Source: Halobacteriovorax sp. JY17
GTDB taxonomy: Bacteria; Bdellovibrionota; Bacteriovoracia; Bacteriovoracales; Bacteriovoracaceae
Direction of reading: 5' to 3'
Assembly (NCBI RefSeq): GCF_002753895.1
Contig: NZ_NJER01000002.1
Coordinates: 741,990-805,989 of the forward strand
Length of the DNA stretch: 64,000 nucleotides
Shown piece after piece: positions 33,246-42,476 of the stretch. The translations under genes and the position numbers were made by a program. Numbering within the stretch: position 1 is the stretch's first letter; each line of letters opens with the position of its first letter. Below the pieces are notes generated by a model that was not told the origin of the DNA, searched no databases, and was given only the letters and a program-made list of their open reading frames with translations.

Positions 33246-34484
33246 ATGAAGATAAATTTATTTAATTACGGACATTTACAGCATAGAAACGAGCTGAAAT
33301 TTCAGCTGCTTATTCATTTGCGCTGGATTCTCTTAAGTCTTTTAACTATTCTTCTTTGCGTACTAATGCTTCTCTATAAAATTGATCGTTTAGTCTTCTT
33401 TTATCTCTGCTTTATTTTCTTAGGAATGGGTATTTTTAATTCCTATTCTCTGGGGCGCTTAAATTCCTCTAAGGAGATAAGTAATTGGGATATCTTCTTT
33501 AATATTCTCTTTGATCTCTTTGTCATAAGTATTTGCTTACACCTCTGCGGTGGAATTCATAATCCTTTTAGCGCATTTATTTTGATCTACCTAATTCTTG
33601 GAGGCTTTCTTCTTGATGCAAGAGAGTCATTCTTAATTCTTATTGCGAGCTTGCTTAGTATCTTCTTTCTTTGGTTAAGTCCTCTTCCAAGCTTAATAGG
33701 GCAAGAGTTTAATTATAATACTTCAAGTTATCTTATTGGTAGCTCTGTTGTGATTTCATTTCTATGGGCCTTGATTTCATGGGTTCAAAGTTCTTTTAAA
33801 GTTATGGATCGTAATATGATTCGAGTGACGAGACAGCTCCAACAAGCAGATAGACTAAAGGCCCTTGGTCTACTTTCCGCAGGTCTTAGCCATGAATTGG
33901 CCACTCCTCTTAATACGATACTTTTAAAGGCAGATAGAATTAAGAGAAAGAGCGGAGATGAGTTTAGAGATGATATTTTGGCCCTTTCTGAAGCGACGAA
34001 TTCATGTATTAATTCTCTTAGAAGGATTCAGCAAACATCCGTATCTAATGAGGAGCTAGATTTTGAAGAAATTGATCTCATAAGTTCAGTGGAAAATATT
34101 ATTCATTTTAAGAATTGGAATATTTCAATTCTTAAGGAAGTCGAAAGCTTTAAATATAGCCTACCTCTAATTGGATTTTCTCAAATCATGGTGGATTTAA
34201 TTGAAAATGCAATTGAGGCCTCTGGAGAAGAGAATGTCTCAGTTCTATTTACTCATTCAAAAGAAGCTCTACAGATAAAAATTATAAATAGATTTTCAAA
34301 AATCGATGAGGTTATTCTAAAACACTTCGGAGAACCCTTTGTTACAACTAAGAAACAGGGAACAGGACTGGGGCTTTATAATGCTAAACTATTTCTGGAA
34401 AGTGTTGGTGCTAAAATCTCTTTAAAGAATATAGAAGAAGATGTTTGCGTAGAACTTGAGATAGAGAGAGGAGTAGTTCTTTGA
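33246..34484 (+). CDS. regB: RegB/PrrB/ActS-type redox sensor histidine kinase
   Basis: A 412-residue protein with about six membrane helices (residues about 20-180). CGGIHNPF at 101-108 matches the GGxxNPF quinone-site motif typical of RegB. The phospho-acceptor His216 lies in LSHELATPLNTI, nearly the RegB H-box. Cys254 (NSCINSL), 38 residues later, is near where RegB has its redox-active Cys. The ATPase part has ENAIEAS and GTGLGLYNAKLFLE. It senses redox state and phosphorylates RegA. The RegA gene overlaps its stop. Confidence 0.85.
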   Translation: MKINLFNYGHLQHRNELKFQLLIHLRWILLSLLTILLCVLMLLYKIDRLVFFYLCFIFLGMGIFNSYSLGRLNSSKEISNWDIFFNILFDLFVISICLHLCGGIHNPFSAFILIYLILGGFLLDARESFLILIASLLSIFFLWLSPLPSLIGQEFNYNTSSYLIGSSVVISFLWALISWVQSSFKVMDRNMIRVTRQLQQADRLKALGLLSAGLSHELATPLNTILLKADRIKRKSGDEFRDDILALSEATNSCINSLRRIQQTSVSNEELDFEEIDLISSVENIIHFKNWNISILKEVESFKYSLPLIGFSQIMVDLIENAIEASGEENVSVLFTHSKEALQIKIINRFSKIDEVILKHFGEPFVTTKKQGTGLGLYNAKLFLESVGAKISLKNIEEDVCVELEIERGVVL

Positions 34485-34999
34485 AGAAAGTTTTAATTGT
34501 TGATGATGATAAGAATTTTTGTGAGAGCTTGAGTCTTGAATTTAAAGATCTGGGCCACCAAGTATCACTTGCATACTCTATTGCAGACTTGGAAGAGATA
34601 GAAGAACTTGAACTCTATGATTGGGCAGTAGTTGATTTGAGAATAGGAACAGATAATGGTCTTGAAGTTGTAGATTTATTAAAGAAGATAAATTCTGGAA
34701 TTGAAGTTATTATTTTAACTGGGTTTGGATCAATTTCAACTGCAGTCGAAGCAGTGAAAAGAGGTGCAAAGCAATATCTTTCTAAACCAGTTCAATTTGA
34801 AGAAATTTTAGAAAATTTTGAAGGAGATTCTCTCTCTAAAGAAAATGAAGCCTATCCTAGTCTTGCCAGAAAGGAGAGAGAGTATATTGAATTTGTATTA
34901 AATGAATGTGAAGGAAATATTTCATTAGCAGCAAAGAAGCTAGGGATTCACAGACAGTCGCTTCAGAGAAAACTTAAAAAATATACGCCACTAAAGTAG
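34481..34999 (+). CDS. regA: RegA/PrrA/ActR-type response regulator
   Basis: A 172-residue regulator. The receiver has VDDD at 8-10, phospho-Asp52 (VVDLRIG), ILTGFGS and Lys102 (LSKPVQ), all intact. The C-terminal Fis-type helix-turn-helix EYIEFVLNECEGNISLAAKK followed by LGIHRQSLQRKLKK corresponds closely to RegA-family ends. The start is TTG overlapping the regB TGA, with GAGGAG at a proper distance. The usual Pro-rich linker between domains is shortened. Likely target: the palindrome upstream. Confidence 0.87.
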   Translation: MKKVLIVDDDKNFCESLSLEFKDLGHQVSLAYSIADLEEIEELELYDWAVVDLRIGTDNGLEVVDLLKKINSGIEVIILTGFGSISTAVEAVKRGAKQYLSKPVQFEEILENFEGDSLSKENEAYPSLARKEREYIEFVLNECEGNISLAAKKLGIHRQSLQRKLKKYTPLK

Positions 35000-35002
35000 A
35001 TC

Positions 35003-35033
35003 CTCCCGTATATGATTTGATCTTACACGGGAG
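35003..35033 (+). terminator. Putative terminator after regBA
   Basis: CTCCCGT and ACGGGAG around a 17-base AT-rich loop, five bases after the stop; only a weak T run (ATAAATTTAAATT) follows. Confidence 0.45.
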
Positions 35034-35044
35034 ATAAATTTAAA

Positions 35045-35884
35045 TTAAATATCGTTGATTAGATTGATTAATTCTGGGTAATCAATAAATGGATTTCTAT
35101 TTTTTTGGACACCATAAACACCGTCGTTTCTATCTCTTTCGGCTTGATCGATAGGGTCTTCAATATTCCACTTTCTTAGTGATCTTTCCATGTCAGAATT
35201 GATTCTTCCATTGTATCTAACGGCGAAGTAGAACATTGCTCTAGCAACATTTCCTCTGTGGTTGATTGATGGTTGAAATACTCTGTTTCCGCTAGAGCTT
35301 ACTTGTGATTCATCGCAATTTGGAGCTGGATCTTTTCCATTCATAACATCTCCAAAGTCATAGTTTCCACGAGAACTATTGGCCTTTGAGTCTGTAGGGA
35401 ATAAATGATGGAGGTCAGCTTTTTGATGACCAGATTGATATCCCGTAAACTTACTTTGTGGCCATGTATGCTCACAATTAAGTACATTACTATTTGGAAT
35501 ACTCATTGGACCAATTGTTCCAGTTGTCTTTGATGTTGTGAATTTATTTTCGCAATATACACCGTAGAGGTAGTAACCATTATCTTTCTTAAGATGACCA
35601 AGGGCCATATTTCCAAAGAGATTCTTTCTTGCTGTTTTATAGCCTAGATTGATATGAGAATAACAATCTCCACTTCTAGAAGAGCAACCAAGTGTATCAG
35701 CGGCTCCAGAGTTCTTTGAGTGACTTGAAGTGAGGATTTTCTTGAGTTCATCTTTTAGTTGATCATCTTCTAATTCGTTTCTTTCAAGAGCATCTTGAAA
35801 AGACTGTGGGTAGTAAGGGTGTCCGGCAAATGAGTTAAATGTGAATGATGTAAAAAGGGCAGTCAAAATAAGAAGCAATTTCAC
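35045..35884 (-). CDS. Exported endonuclease I family protein (copy A)
   Basis: About 280 residues. The GTG at 35884 has AAAGGA upstream and opens a signal peptide (KLLLILTALFTSFTFNSFAG); a longer GTG frame lacks these. The core NCEHTWPQSKF and KADLHHLFPTDSKANSSRGNY is the His-Me finger site of endonuclease I (EndA), a nonspecific DNA nuclease. Six Cys in the export form probably make disulfides. It is 44% or more identical by eye in core motifs to copy B just upstream. Likely periplasmic or secreted DNA degradation. Confidence 0.88.
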   Translation of the reverse strand: MKLLLILTALFTSFTFNSFAGHPYYPQSFQDALERNELEDDQLKDELKKILTSSHSKNSGAADTLGCSSRSGDCYSHINLGYKTARKNLFGNMALGHLKKDNGYYLYGVYCENKFTTSKTTGTIGPMSIPNSNVLNCEHTWPQSKFTGYQSGHQKADLHHLFPTDSKANSSRGNYDFGDVMNGKDPAPNCDESQVSSSGNRVFQPSINHRGNVARAMFYFAVRYNGRINSDMERSLRKWNIEDPIDQAERDRNDGVYGVQKNRNPFIDYPELINLINDI

Positions 35885-36001
35885 GCTATAGTCCTTTGAA
35901 TGAGGTGTGAAAATATTACACACTCGACTTAAGGTCTGGCCAATCTTTTTTATTAGATTCAGCTTATAAAATTGTCAGGATTACATTTTTAAATAAAAAA
36001 A

Positions 36002-36017
36002 CCTCACATTCGTGAGG
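36002..36017 (-). terminator. Terminator after endonuclease copy B
   Basis: CCTCAC, loop GAAT on the minus strand, GTGAGG, preceded and followed by A/T runs; on the minus strand GTGAGGTTTTTTTATTT. It separates the two endonuclease genes. Confidence 0.85.
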
Positions 36018-36045
36018 CTTTTTAGTTAATCATTTAAACTATATT

Positions 36046-36861
36046 TTAGAAGTCGTTAATTCTTTCAGATAACTCAGGGTAGTCGATGAAAGGATTTCTA
36101 TTTCCTTGCACTTCGTAAATCCCATCATTTCTTTCTCTTTCCGCAGCGTCAACTGGGTCTTGAATGTTCCATTCTTTAATTGTTCTTTCTTGCTCTGGGC
36201 TGATTTTCATTTTGTATCTAACTGCAAAGTAGAAAAGAGCTCTGGCAACATTCCCTTTATGTTCTGTTGGTGGCTCAAAGTGTCCTGGAGCCTCTGAGTG
36301 TGAAGCTTCACAATTTCTTATTTCTCCGTAATCATCAACATTCCCAAACTCGTAATTTCCTCTGATGCTATTTGCCTTTGAGTCAGTAGGGTAAAGGTGG
36401 TGAAGATCACTTTTTTGCATTTCTTTTTCAAAATTTCTTGAGAATTTACTCTGTGGCCAAGTGTGCTCACAGTTAAGCATATTGCTATTTGGAATTCTAT
36501 TTGGTCCGATATTCGTTTGACTTGAGGTAAAAACCTTACGGCAATAAACGTCTTTTAAGAAATATCCGTTTTGACCCTCTTCAAGGTGAAGTTTACCAAA
36601 GAGAACTTTTCTCGCACCTTTGTATCCGAGAACTTTTTGAGAGTAGCAAAGTCCTTCTGTTCCATCACAACCTAGAGTGTCAGCCTTTCCTCTTCTCTTA
36701 GTATGAGCTGTTGAGAGAAGTTCAAATAAAGCATCTTTTAATTTTTCGTTTGCAAGTCCACCCTTTTGAAGTTTTGAATTGAAGTCTGTAGGGTAGTAGC
36801 TATTGGCAGCAAGAGTGCTTAGTGAGAGCGTAAGTATTAGAAGCGTAAAGAGTTTTTTCAT
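36046..36861 (-). CDS. Exported endonuclease I family protein (copy B)
   Basis: About 271 residues from ATG 36861 (AGAGG eight bases upstream), with signal peptide MKKLFTLLILTLSLSTLAA. It has the same catalytic region as copy A: NCEHTWPQSKFS, KSDLHHLYPTDSKANSIRGNYEFG, and the C-terminal RNPFIDYPELSERINDF. Cys pairs are conserved between the copies (TLGCDGTEGLCYS). Tandem orientation with a terminator between points to an old gene duplication with separate expression. Confidence 0.88.
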   Translation of the reverse strand: MKKLFTLLILTLSLSTLAANSYYPTDFNSKLQKGGLANEKLKDALFELLSTAHTKRRGKADTLGCDGTEGLCYSQKVLGYKGARKVLFGKLHLEEGQNGYFLKDVYCRKVFTSSQTNIGPNRIPNSNMLNCEHTWPQSKFSRNFEKEMQKSDLHHLYPTDSKANSIRGNYEFGNVDDYGEIRNCEASHSEAPGHFEPPTEHKGNVARALFYFAVRYKMKISPEQERTIKEWNIQDPVDAAERERNDGIYEVQGNRNPFIDYPELSERINDF

Positions 36862-37101
36862 TTTCTGAACCTCTGGTAGTTTTTTTGTGTGTGAAAGGTT
36901 TATAGGACCACTCATATAAAAAGCCAAGTATTTTTTTAAGTATTTCTTATATTAGTTATTAGGTCCTGTGTTAATAAAGGTTTTGGCCTGCGTTATAAGG
37001 AGAGAATAAATTTTGATTAAAAGACTTTGATTCTTGCTATCTGTCTTGCTATACATTTACCCCACCAAACACACACGTAGATGAGCTTCAAGGAGCCTAA
37101 A

Positions 37102-37509
37102 ATGAGATTCGCTAGATTTGTAGTTGTAACAAGTTTTCTTTTGTTTGCTATTTCTGAATTTTCAAGTGCAGATGAGACAAGATGTATCAATAGACTGACA
37201 GATGATTTCAATACTGATTCTGTTTCTCACACTCTTAGTCTTGATGAATATGACGTTAGAGATTACGGAAATGATCACTTGGCCCTTTCAATTAAAATGA
37301 TTAGAATTTTAATTGACCAAAAAGGTTGTTCTCCAAAAGATATTAACTTTGGTAGAAGTGCTAGAGGGCGCTCACACAATAGATGTGATCAAATCCTAAG
37401 AGGCGTTCCTTCTTCAAGAGTTTGTTATGTAGAAACTAACCTTGGTTACTTCTTTGTTACGACTAATATGCTTACAGATATGCATATTACTTTTAATCGT
37501 TGGGATTAA
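37102..37509 (+). CDS. Small exported protein of unknown function
   Basis: About 135 residues. The ATG at 37102 has AAGGAG six bases upstream and a signal peptide (MRFARFVVVTSFLLFAISEFSSA); the longer frame from 37081 would place that ribosome site inside the gene. Four Cys (TRCINRL, KGCSPKD, NRCDQIL, RVCYVE) suggest disulfides. The family is not recognised. It sits among exported nucleases, and a nuclease inhibitor or accessory role would be pure guesswork. Confidence 0.72.
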   Translation: MRFARFVVVTSFLLFAISEFSSADETRCINRLTDDFNTDSVSHTLSLDEYDVRDYGNDHLALSIKMIRILIDQKGCSPKDINFGRSARGRSHNRCDQILRGVPSSRVCYVETNLGYFFVTTNMLTDMHITFNRWD

Positions 37510-37525
37510 TTCCCCAATTTCTGAT

Positions 37526-37548
37526 GGGCCACGAAATCACAGTGGCCC
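37526..37548 (+). terminator. Terminator after the 135-residue exported protein
   Basis: GGGCCAC, loop GAAATCACA, GTGGCCC, then GCATTCTTTCTT. Confidence 0.65.
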
Positions 37549-37619
37549 GCATTCTTTCTTGTTGCATAGAACATAATTTTTACTATCCAATCAACTCAGC
37601 TTGTAGTTAGACTTATTAC

Positions 37620-38468
37620 ATGAACAAAACTACAAGAACTTTATTGGCCGCTCTAGTTTCTACTTTGAGCATGAATTTATCTTTTTCAGCAACGACTTCA
37701 ATTGCTGGGTACTCGACTCCTCCACTTAGTGAAATTCATTTAATTTCAGGGCAGTCTTCGATGGATAAACTCAATCCCGAGCGTATGTCTATATTGGTTT
37801 GGAATATCTATAAAGGGGGGAAACCTACTTTTAAGACAGACTTCCCCGAAATCATTAAAGATAAAGACCTTCTTCTTATCCAAGAAACTGATTCACATCC
37901 AAATGTTCAAGAAGTTTACAAGGATATTGAAGGCTTTCGTTTTGATACAGGAGTTAGTTTTACTTACGATAAATATCCTAACTCATTTTCAGGATCTGCC
38001 ATTGCCTCTAAAGTTGACCCAAGTGAAGTCAGACTATTTAGAACAAAGTATCGTGAGCCAATCGTATCAACTCATAAAGTTGTGACTTCTGCTACATATC
38101 CAATGGCCGGAAAGAGTGAAGAACTTTTAGCAATTAGTATTCACGCTATTAACTTCTCTCCAATGGTAGGCTTCTTTCATCAATTAGAGCAAACCTCAGA
38201 AATGATAAAGAATCATAGGGGACCAATTATCTTCGGTGGAGATTTTAACTGTCGCTCACTAACAAAAACGAATTATATGAGAAATTTCTTTAAGAAGCTG
38301 GGCTTTAAGGAAGTTACTTTTACTAACGATACTAGGTATCGCTCAGGAATGACTGGTCGAGTTATTGATTATATCTTTGTTAGAGACCTTAAAATTCTAG
38401 AATCACAGGTTTATGGAGAGCTAACATCTTCCGACCATATGGCGATGAGGGTAGAGCTTTCTTATTAG
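37620..38468 (+). CDS. Exported endonuclease/exonuclease/phosphatase (EEP) family protein
   Basis: A 282-residue protein. The N-terminus MNKTTRTLLAALVSTLSMNLSFSA is a signal peptide. EEP motifs in order: LVWNIYKGG near 59, LLIQET near 86, SIHAINF, FGGDFNCRS near 206, VIDYIFVR and SSDHMAM near 272, which cover the metal and catalytic residues of DNase I-like enzymes. It may cut nucleic acid or phosphoesters outside the cytoplasm. It is the third nuclease-type exported protein in this 3.4-kb stretch. Confidence 0.85.
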   Translation: MNKTTRTLLAALVSTLSMNLSFSATTSIAGYSTPPLSEIHLISGQSSMDKLNPERMSILVWNIYKGGKPTFKTDFPEIIKDKDLLLIQETDSHPNVQEVYKDIEGFRFDTGVSFTYDKYPNSFSGSAIASKVDPSEVRLFRTKYREPIVSTHKVVTSATYPMAGKSEELLAISIHAINFSPMVGFFHQLEQTSEMIKNHRGPIIFGGDFNCRSLTKTNYMRNFFKKLGFKEVTFTNDTRYRSGMTGRVIDYIFVRDLKILESQVYGELTSSDHMAMRVELSY

Positions 38469-38526
38469 GAAGCTACTTGCTCTAATTTTTCTTCTTTGAT
38501 TCACATTTATAGTTTAGAATATGTAA

Positions 38527-39303
38527 ATGAAATTAGTTTTTATTCTCGCTCATTTTCTTCTTGGTTTTTCTTCCTATAGTGCAGATATAACTATAACAGC
38601 CCATCCTGATTATCCTCCAATCTCATGGGAGAGTGGAGGAACATTGAAAGGGGCTTCTATTAAGTTAGTAAAGACTGCTCTTCATAATCTTGGACATAAG
38701 GCCGTATTTGTTCCTGTTGGAACGTGGGGTAGAGCGCAACTTGAAGTAAAAATCGGAAGAATTGATATCCTTCTTCCCCCTTATAGGACTCCCGAGAGAG
38801 AGAAGTATTATTCCTTCCCTGAGAAACCTTTCTTTATGGATCAGACTGTTTTAATTACGAAGAAAGGGAAAGTTATAAAGTATAAAGATTTTAAGGATCT
38901 AAAAAAATATAAAGGGATTGCTATTTTTAGTGATAGTTTTGGTGACTCTTTTGATAAAGCCGATAAGAAATATACTCTTTTAAAGAGATTTTCTAGGACA
39001 TCTCAGTGCCTTAAATTCCTCTTAAGAGGACGCGCAGACTATCTTATTGCAGGAAAGAACGCAGCACTAGCTGTTATAAGTAAGCTAGGTCTTGAAGAGC
39101 AACTTGATATACAGGAGAAAGTCGTTGTTGAGACGGGGATGTATACAGCAATTTCGAATAAATCTGTTCACAATACTAAGGCCTTCAGAGAAAGCTTCTT
39201 TAATGAAATGAGTAAGTTAGTAAGTCAAAAAAGTCGCGATGAGGTACTAAAGGAAGCTCTGAGAGAATACGCGATTGAGAAGAATCAAAGACTTAAAGAT
39301 TAG
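38527..39303 (+). CDS. Periplasmic solute-binding protein (SBP_bac_3 type)
   Basis: A 258-residue protein with signal peptide MKLVFILAHFLLGFSSYSA. The mature part begins with ITITAHPDYPPISWESGG and goes on with GWRAQLEV-like GTWGRAQLEVKIGRIDILLPPYRTPER, the typical start of amino-acid-type binding proteins. The second lobe includes KKYKGIAIFSDSFGDSF and CLKFLLRGRADYLIAGK. No ABC permease or ATPase is adjacent, so it may be an orphan sensor- or scavenger-type protein. Confidence 0.8.
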   Translation: MKLVFILAHFLLGFSSYSADITITAHPDYPPISWESGGTLKGASIKLVKTALHNLGHKAVFVPVGTWGRAQLEVKIGRIDILLPPYRTPEREKYYSFPEKPFFMDQTVLITKKGKVIKYKDFKDLKKYKGIAIFSDSFGDSFDKADKKYTLLKRFSRTSQCLKFLLRGRADYLIAGKNAALAVISKLGLEEQLDIQEKVVVETGMYTAISNKSVHNTKAFRESFFNEMSKLVSQKSRDEVLKEALREYAIEKNQRLKD

Positions 39304-39355
39304 TCTGGGGCAGGTCATTGCCACTTTGTAGAGTTATTTGGTAGCTTTGCGAGAT

Positions 39356-40663
39356 ATGAAAGTTCTAATTACTCTATTAATACTAAGTTGTATCAGTCCA
39401 GTGCTCGCATCTAAGCACCATGTCTTTTTAATTCACGGAATTGGCGATAGTGAAAAAGCCTTTGGCGCTGCTAATATTGTTCTAAATAATCTGTTAAATG
39501 AATCTTCTGAGGAGACACAATTCTTTCTTGAGAGTTTTGAATATCAGACAGGAAATGATGATTTAAATACTGTGGATTTTGCTAAGAGTTTTACTAAGTT
39601 CTTTAAAGAGTACTTTAAAGAAAAGACAATGCTTGCAGATGATAAATTCTCCATCTTGGCCCACTCTCAAGGTGGCTTAGTCACAATGAATTGGCTTTAT
39701 CATAGCTTTAAAGGTGACGCCGAGTTTACGGATTTTAATTTTATAAGAAAACATATGAAGACATTTATCTCGGCAGCCACTCCTTACGGTGGAACAGAGA
39801 TCATAACTCTGGCTCTTCTCTTTCGAAGACTTAGACAGTACTTACAGTTTGGAAAGAAAGAACTTGATGATATGTACTTTCCAAGTGCCATGATTAGTAA
39901 AATGAAGGGCATGCTTCTAGGTAATGATCCTGAATTTCTGAAGTTCTTACATTCTTTAAATATTTTAAATATTGTGGGAGTCGCTCATAGACTTCCGCCA
40001 CTTTCGAGTTCAGCTGCAAACTTACAAGACGATACGACTGTTCCTGTTTCTTCAGCAAATATGAATTTCTACTATTTGAAAAATCATAAGAGATACTTCC
40101 CTGGTCTTGGGGAAAAAATTCCTGTAAGCGAAACCAAGTTTTATAAGAATGCCACTGTTGTTCCAGTGAACGCAGCTCATATTTCGGTTCTCTTTGTTCC
40201 GGGGATTGTGAAAATTCCTCTGGAATGTAAAATTTTATCTGAATGTGATCATCCAGCAATTAACTTCTATTTAAATCATCTTCTTTCAAAACCACTTCCA
40301 AAAGTTGAAGAGGTGACAAGAAGCTTCGTTGTAAAGTTAAAACTAGAAGTTTCAAAGAAGTCATTAAGTTATAGCAACAGGGACCCGGCCCTTAACGTTA
40401 CATTTGATTCAAAAACTTTTAATGCTTCTAAAGTTTTTGGAAAGAAATTCTTCTTAGATGATATTAAGGAAAAAGAAAGTTCTAGAGTTTATGAATACTA
40501 CTACGCAGGAAAACTCTCAGAGGATAATTTAAAAGAGCATATCGTAAATATAGTAATTAAAGGACCGACTCCTTTTCATATAAGAAGAGAAGCCGATTTT
40601 AAAATATCTCCAGGATACCAGACGACATTAGATTTAAAATTAATGTCAATCGGAGACTACTAA
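39356..40663 (+). CDS. Exported alpha/beta hydrolase, lipase-like
   Basis: About 435 residues. ATG 39356 opens a signal peptide (MKVLITLLILSCISPVLA); an upstream TTG adds six residues only. HHVFLIHGIGDSEKAF is the oxyanion strand, and ILAHSQGGLVTMNW holds the nucleophile Ser (near 103) in GxSxG-like AHSQGG. DDTTVPVSSA (Asp) and NAAHISVLF (His) are likely remaining triad members. A C-terminal beta domain of about 130 residues follows (residues about 305-435). Substrate probably lipid or ester. Confidence 0.78.
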   Translation: MKVLITLLILSCISPVLASKHHVFLIHGIGDSEKAFGAANIVLNNLLNESSEETQFFLESFEYQTGNDDLNTVDFAKSFTKFFKEYFKEKTMLADDKFSILAHSQGGLVTMNWLYHSFKGDAEFTDFNFIRKHMKTFISAATPYGGTEIITLALLFRRLRQYLQFGKKELDDMYFPSAMISKMKGMLLGNDPEFLKFLHSLNILNIVGVAHRLPPLSSSAANLQDDTTVPVSSANMNFYYLKNHKRYFPGLGEKIPVSETKFYKNATVVPVNAAHISVLFVPGIVKIPLECKILSECDHPAINFYLNHLLSKPLPKVEEVTRSFVVKLKLEVSKKSLSYSNRDPALNVTFDSKTFNASKVFGKKFFLDDIKEKESSRVYEYYYAGKLSEDNLKEHIVNIVIKGPTPFHIRREADFKISPGYQTTLDLKLMSIGDY

Positions 40664-40673
40664 AGGAAGAATT

Positions 40674-42476
40674 ATGGAAATAGTTAATGACACAACAGTT
40701 TGGGATAATTCAGGTATTTATCAGTCTATTGATGATCCGAAAATTGTCGAGGACCTATCGACTGCACAAGACTTGATTACTTCTCAGATGAAGAACGCAG
40801 ACTTAATTTCAAAGGCCCTTGATGAGCAAGAGTTAGGAAGTGAGCTTATTGAAGTCGCAAGAGAGATGTCAAAAGTTAGTACTGATCTTTCTATCCGTCT
40901 TAGAACAATAGGAACTTATATTAGTTCAATTCTGAGTGTTGATTCATCTAATAATACAGCAAAGACTTTGAGATCAAACTTCTCTAAAGTGACAGCATCG
41001 AAGTCGAAAGTTTATTCTTCTCTGTCAGTCTATTTAACTCTAATTGACGATGAGACACTAGAAGCTTTCTTCACTGAAGAGCTAGAACCAAAGAGATTTC
41101 AAATAGGTTTAATGAGAGATTTTAAAGATCATACATTGGACGCAAAGAGAGAATCTTTAATTAATGGTCTCTCTACAGATGGATTAAGTGCTTGGGGAAA
41201 ACTTTATAATGATATTTCTGGAAGCCTTGTCTGTGATGTAGATGGTAAGAAAGTTAATTATGCTTCTGCTGCTTCTATGACTAGAGGTGGAGATGCCAAA
41301 CTTAGAGAGTCTGCCTGGAGAGGAGTTCAAAACGCTTGGGAAACACACGAAGAGAGTATTGCCGCAATCTTAAATGCAATTAATGGTTGGAGACTAGAAG
41401 AAGCAACAGTGAGATCTGAAAAGAAAGAACTTCACTATCTAGATATCTCTTGTTCTCAATCGAGAATTAAAAGAGAAACACTTGATGCTCTTATTTCTTC
41501 TACCTATGAAAATAGAAGTGTTGGTCAGCGCGCTGTTAAATCTATGGCCAAAGTTTTTGGTAAAGAAAAGCTTGGGCCATGGGACTTACTTGCTCCAGCT
41601 CCAAGTAAAGAAGGAAAAGTCATCTCTTTTTCAGAAGCAATAGATACAATTGAGAAAGCATTTAATAGACTAAGTCCTGAAATGGGAGCCTTTGCTCGCA
41701 TGATGTATGAGAAGAATTGGATTGATGCAAGACCTACTGAATTTAGAAAGCCCGGAGCGTATTGCACTGGTTTTGCAAACGTAAGAGAGCCAAGAGTCTT
41801 TATCACTTACTCAGGTTCGATGGGAGATCTCATTACGCTGGCCCACGAAATTGGACACGCTTATCATAGTTGGGTGATGAGAGACTTACCAATTGATGAA
41901 ACAAATTACTCGATGACTCTTGCTGAGACAGCGTCAATTTTTGCAGAAACTCTTGTGAGAGAATACTTATTTGATACTTTAGAATCGAAAGAAGAGAAGT
42001 TAGAGATTTCTTGGCAAAATGCTGAAAGTGCAGCTGCGATGCTTTGTAATATCCCTGCTAGATTTGAATTTGAAAAAGACTTAGTGGAAAAGAGAAAAAC
42101 TCAAACTCTTACTCCTAGTGAAATGAAGTCTCTTATGAGTGGAGCATGGAAGAATTGGTATGAAGATTCACTAAGTGAATATGATGAAATGTTCTGGGCC
42201 ACTAAGCTTCACTTTTCAATTGCAGAACTTGGTTTCTATAATTACCCATACCTCTTTGGATATCTATTTAGTCTTGGAGTTCTTGCTCAAAGAGATAAGC
42301 TAGGTGAAGGATTCAATGAAGCTTATGTAAATCTTCTAAGAGATACTGGACGTATGAAAGCTGAGGATCTTGTCATGAAGCACCTAGGAAAAGATATTTC
42401 TAAGAGTGAGTTCTGGTTCGATAGTTTAAAAATTGTTGAAGACCAAATTAAAGTATTTGAGGAGCTTGTGAAATAG
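40674..42476 (+). CDS. pepF: M3-family oligoendopeptidase (PepF-like)
   Basis: A 600-residue cytoplasmic zinc metallopeptidase with HExxH in LAHEIGHAYHSW near residue 390 and the third ligand Glu in MTLAETASIFAET. Its length and the RPGAYC-like FRKPGAYCTGF segment match the PepF/oligoendopeptidase F group, which degrades short peptides. AAGGAAG lies before the ATG. Its stop is directly followed by the ATG of the next gene. Confidence 0.9.
   Translation: MEIVNDTTVWDNSGIYQSIDDPKIVEDLSTAQDLITSQMKNADLISKALDEQELGSELIEVAREMSKVSTDLSIRLRTIGTYISSILSVDSSNNTAKTLRSNFSKVTASKSKVYSSLSVYLTLIDDETLEAFFTEELEPKRFQIGLMRDFKDHTLDAKRESLINGLSTDGLSAWGKLYNDISGSLVCDVDGKKVNYASAASMTRGGDAKLRESAWRGVQNAWETHEESIAAILNAINGWRLEEATVRSEKKELHYLDISCSQSRIKRETLDALISSTYENRSVGQRAVKSMAKVFGKEKLGPWDLLAPAPSKEGKVISFSEAIDTIEKAFNRLSPEMGAFARMMYEKNWIDARPTEFRKPGAYCTGFANVREPRVFITYSGSMGDLITLAHEIGHAYHSWVMRDLPIDETNYSMTLAETASIFAETLVREYLFDTLESKEEKLEISWQNAESAAAMLCNIPARFEFEKDLVEKRKTQTLTPSEMKSLMSGAWKNWYEDSLSEYDEMFWATKLHFSIAELGFYNYPYLFGYLFSLGVLAQRDKLGEGFNEAYVNLLRDTGRMKAEDLVMKHLGKDISKSEFWFDSLKIVEDQIKVFEELVK

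Noticed and set aside
35045-36861. Endonuclease I pair as part of a prophage or competence island
   Set aside because: Both have signal peptides, base composition like the neighbours and no phage or DNA-uptake genes around.
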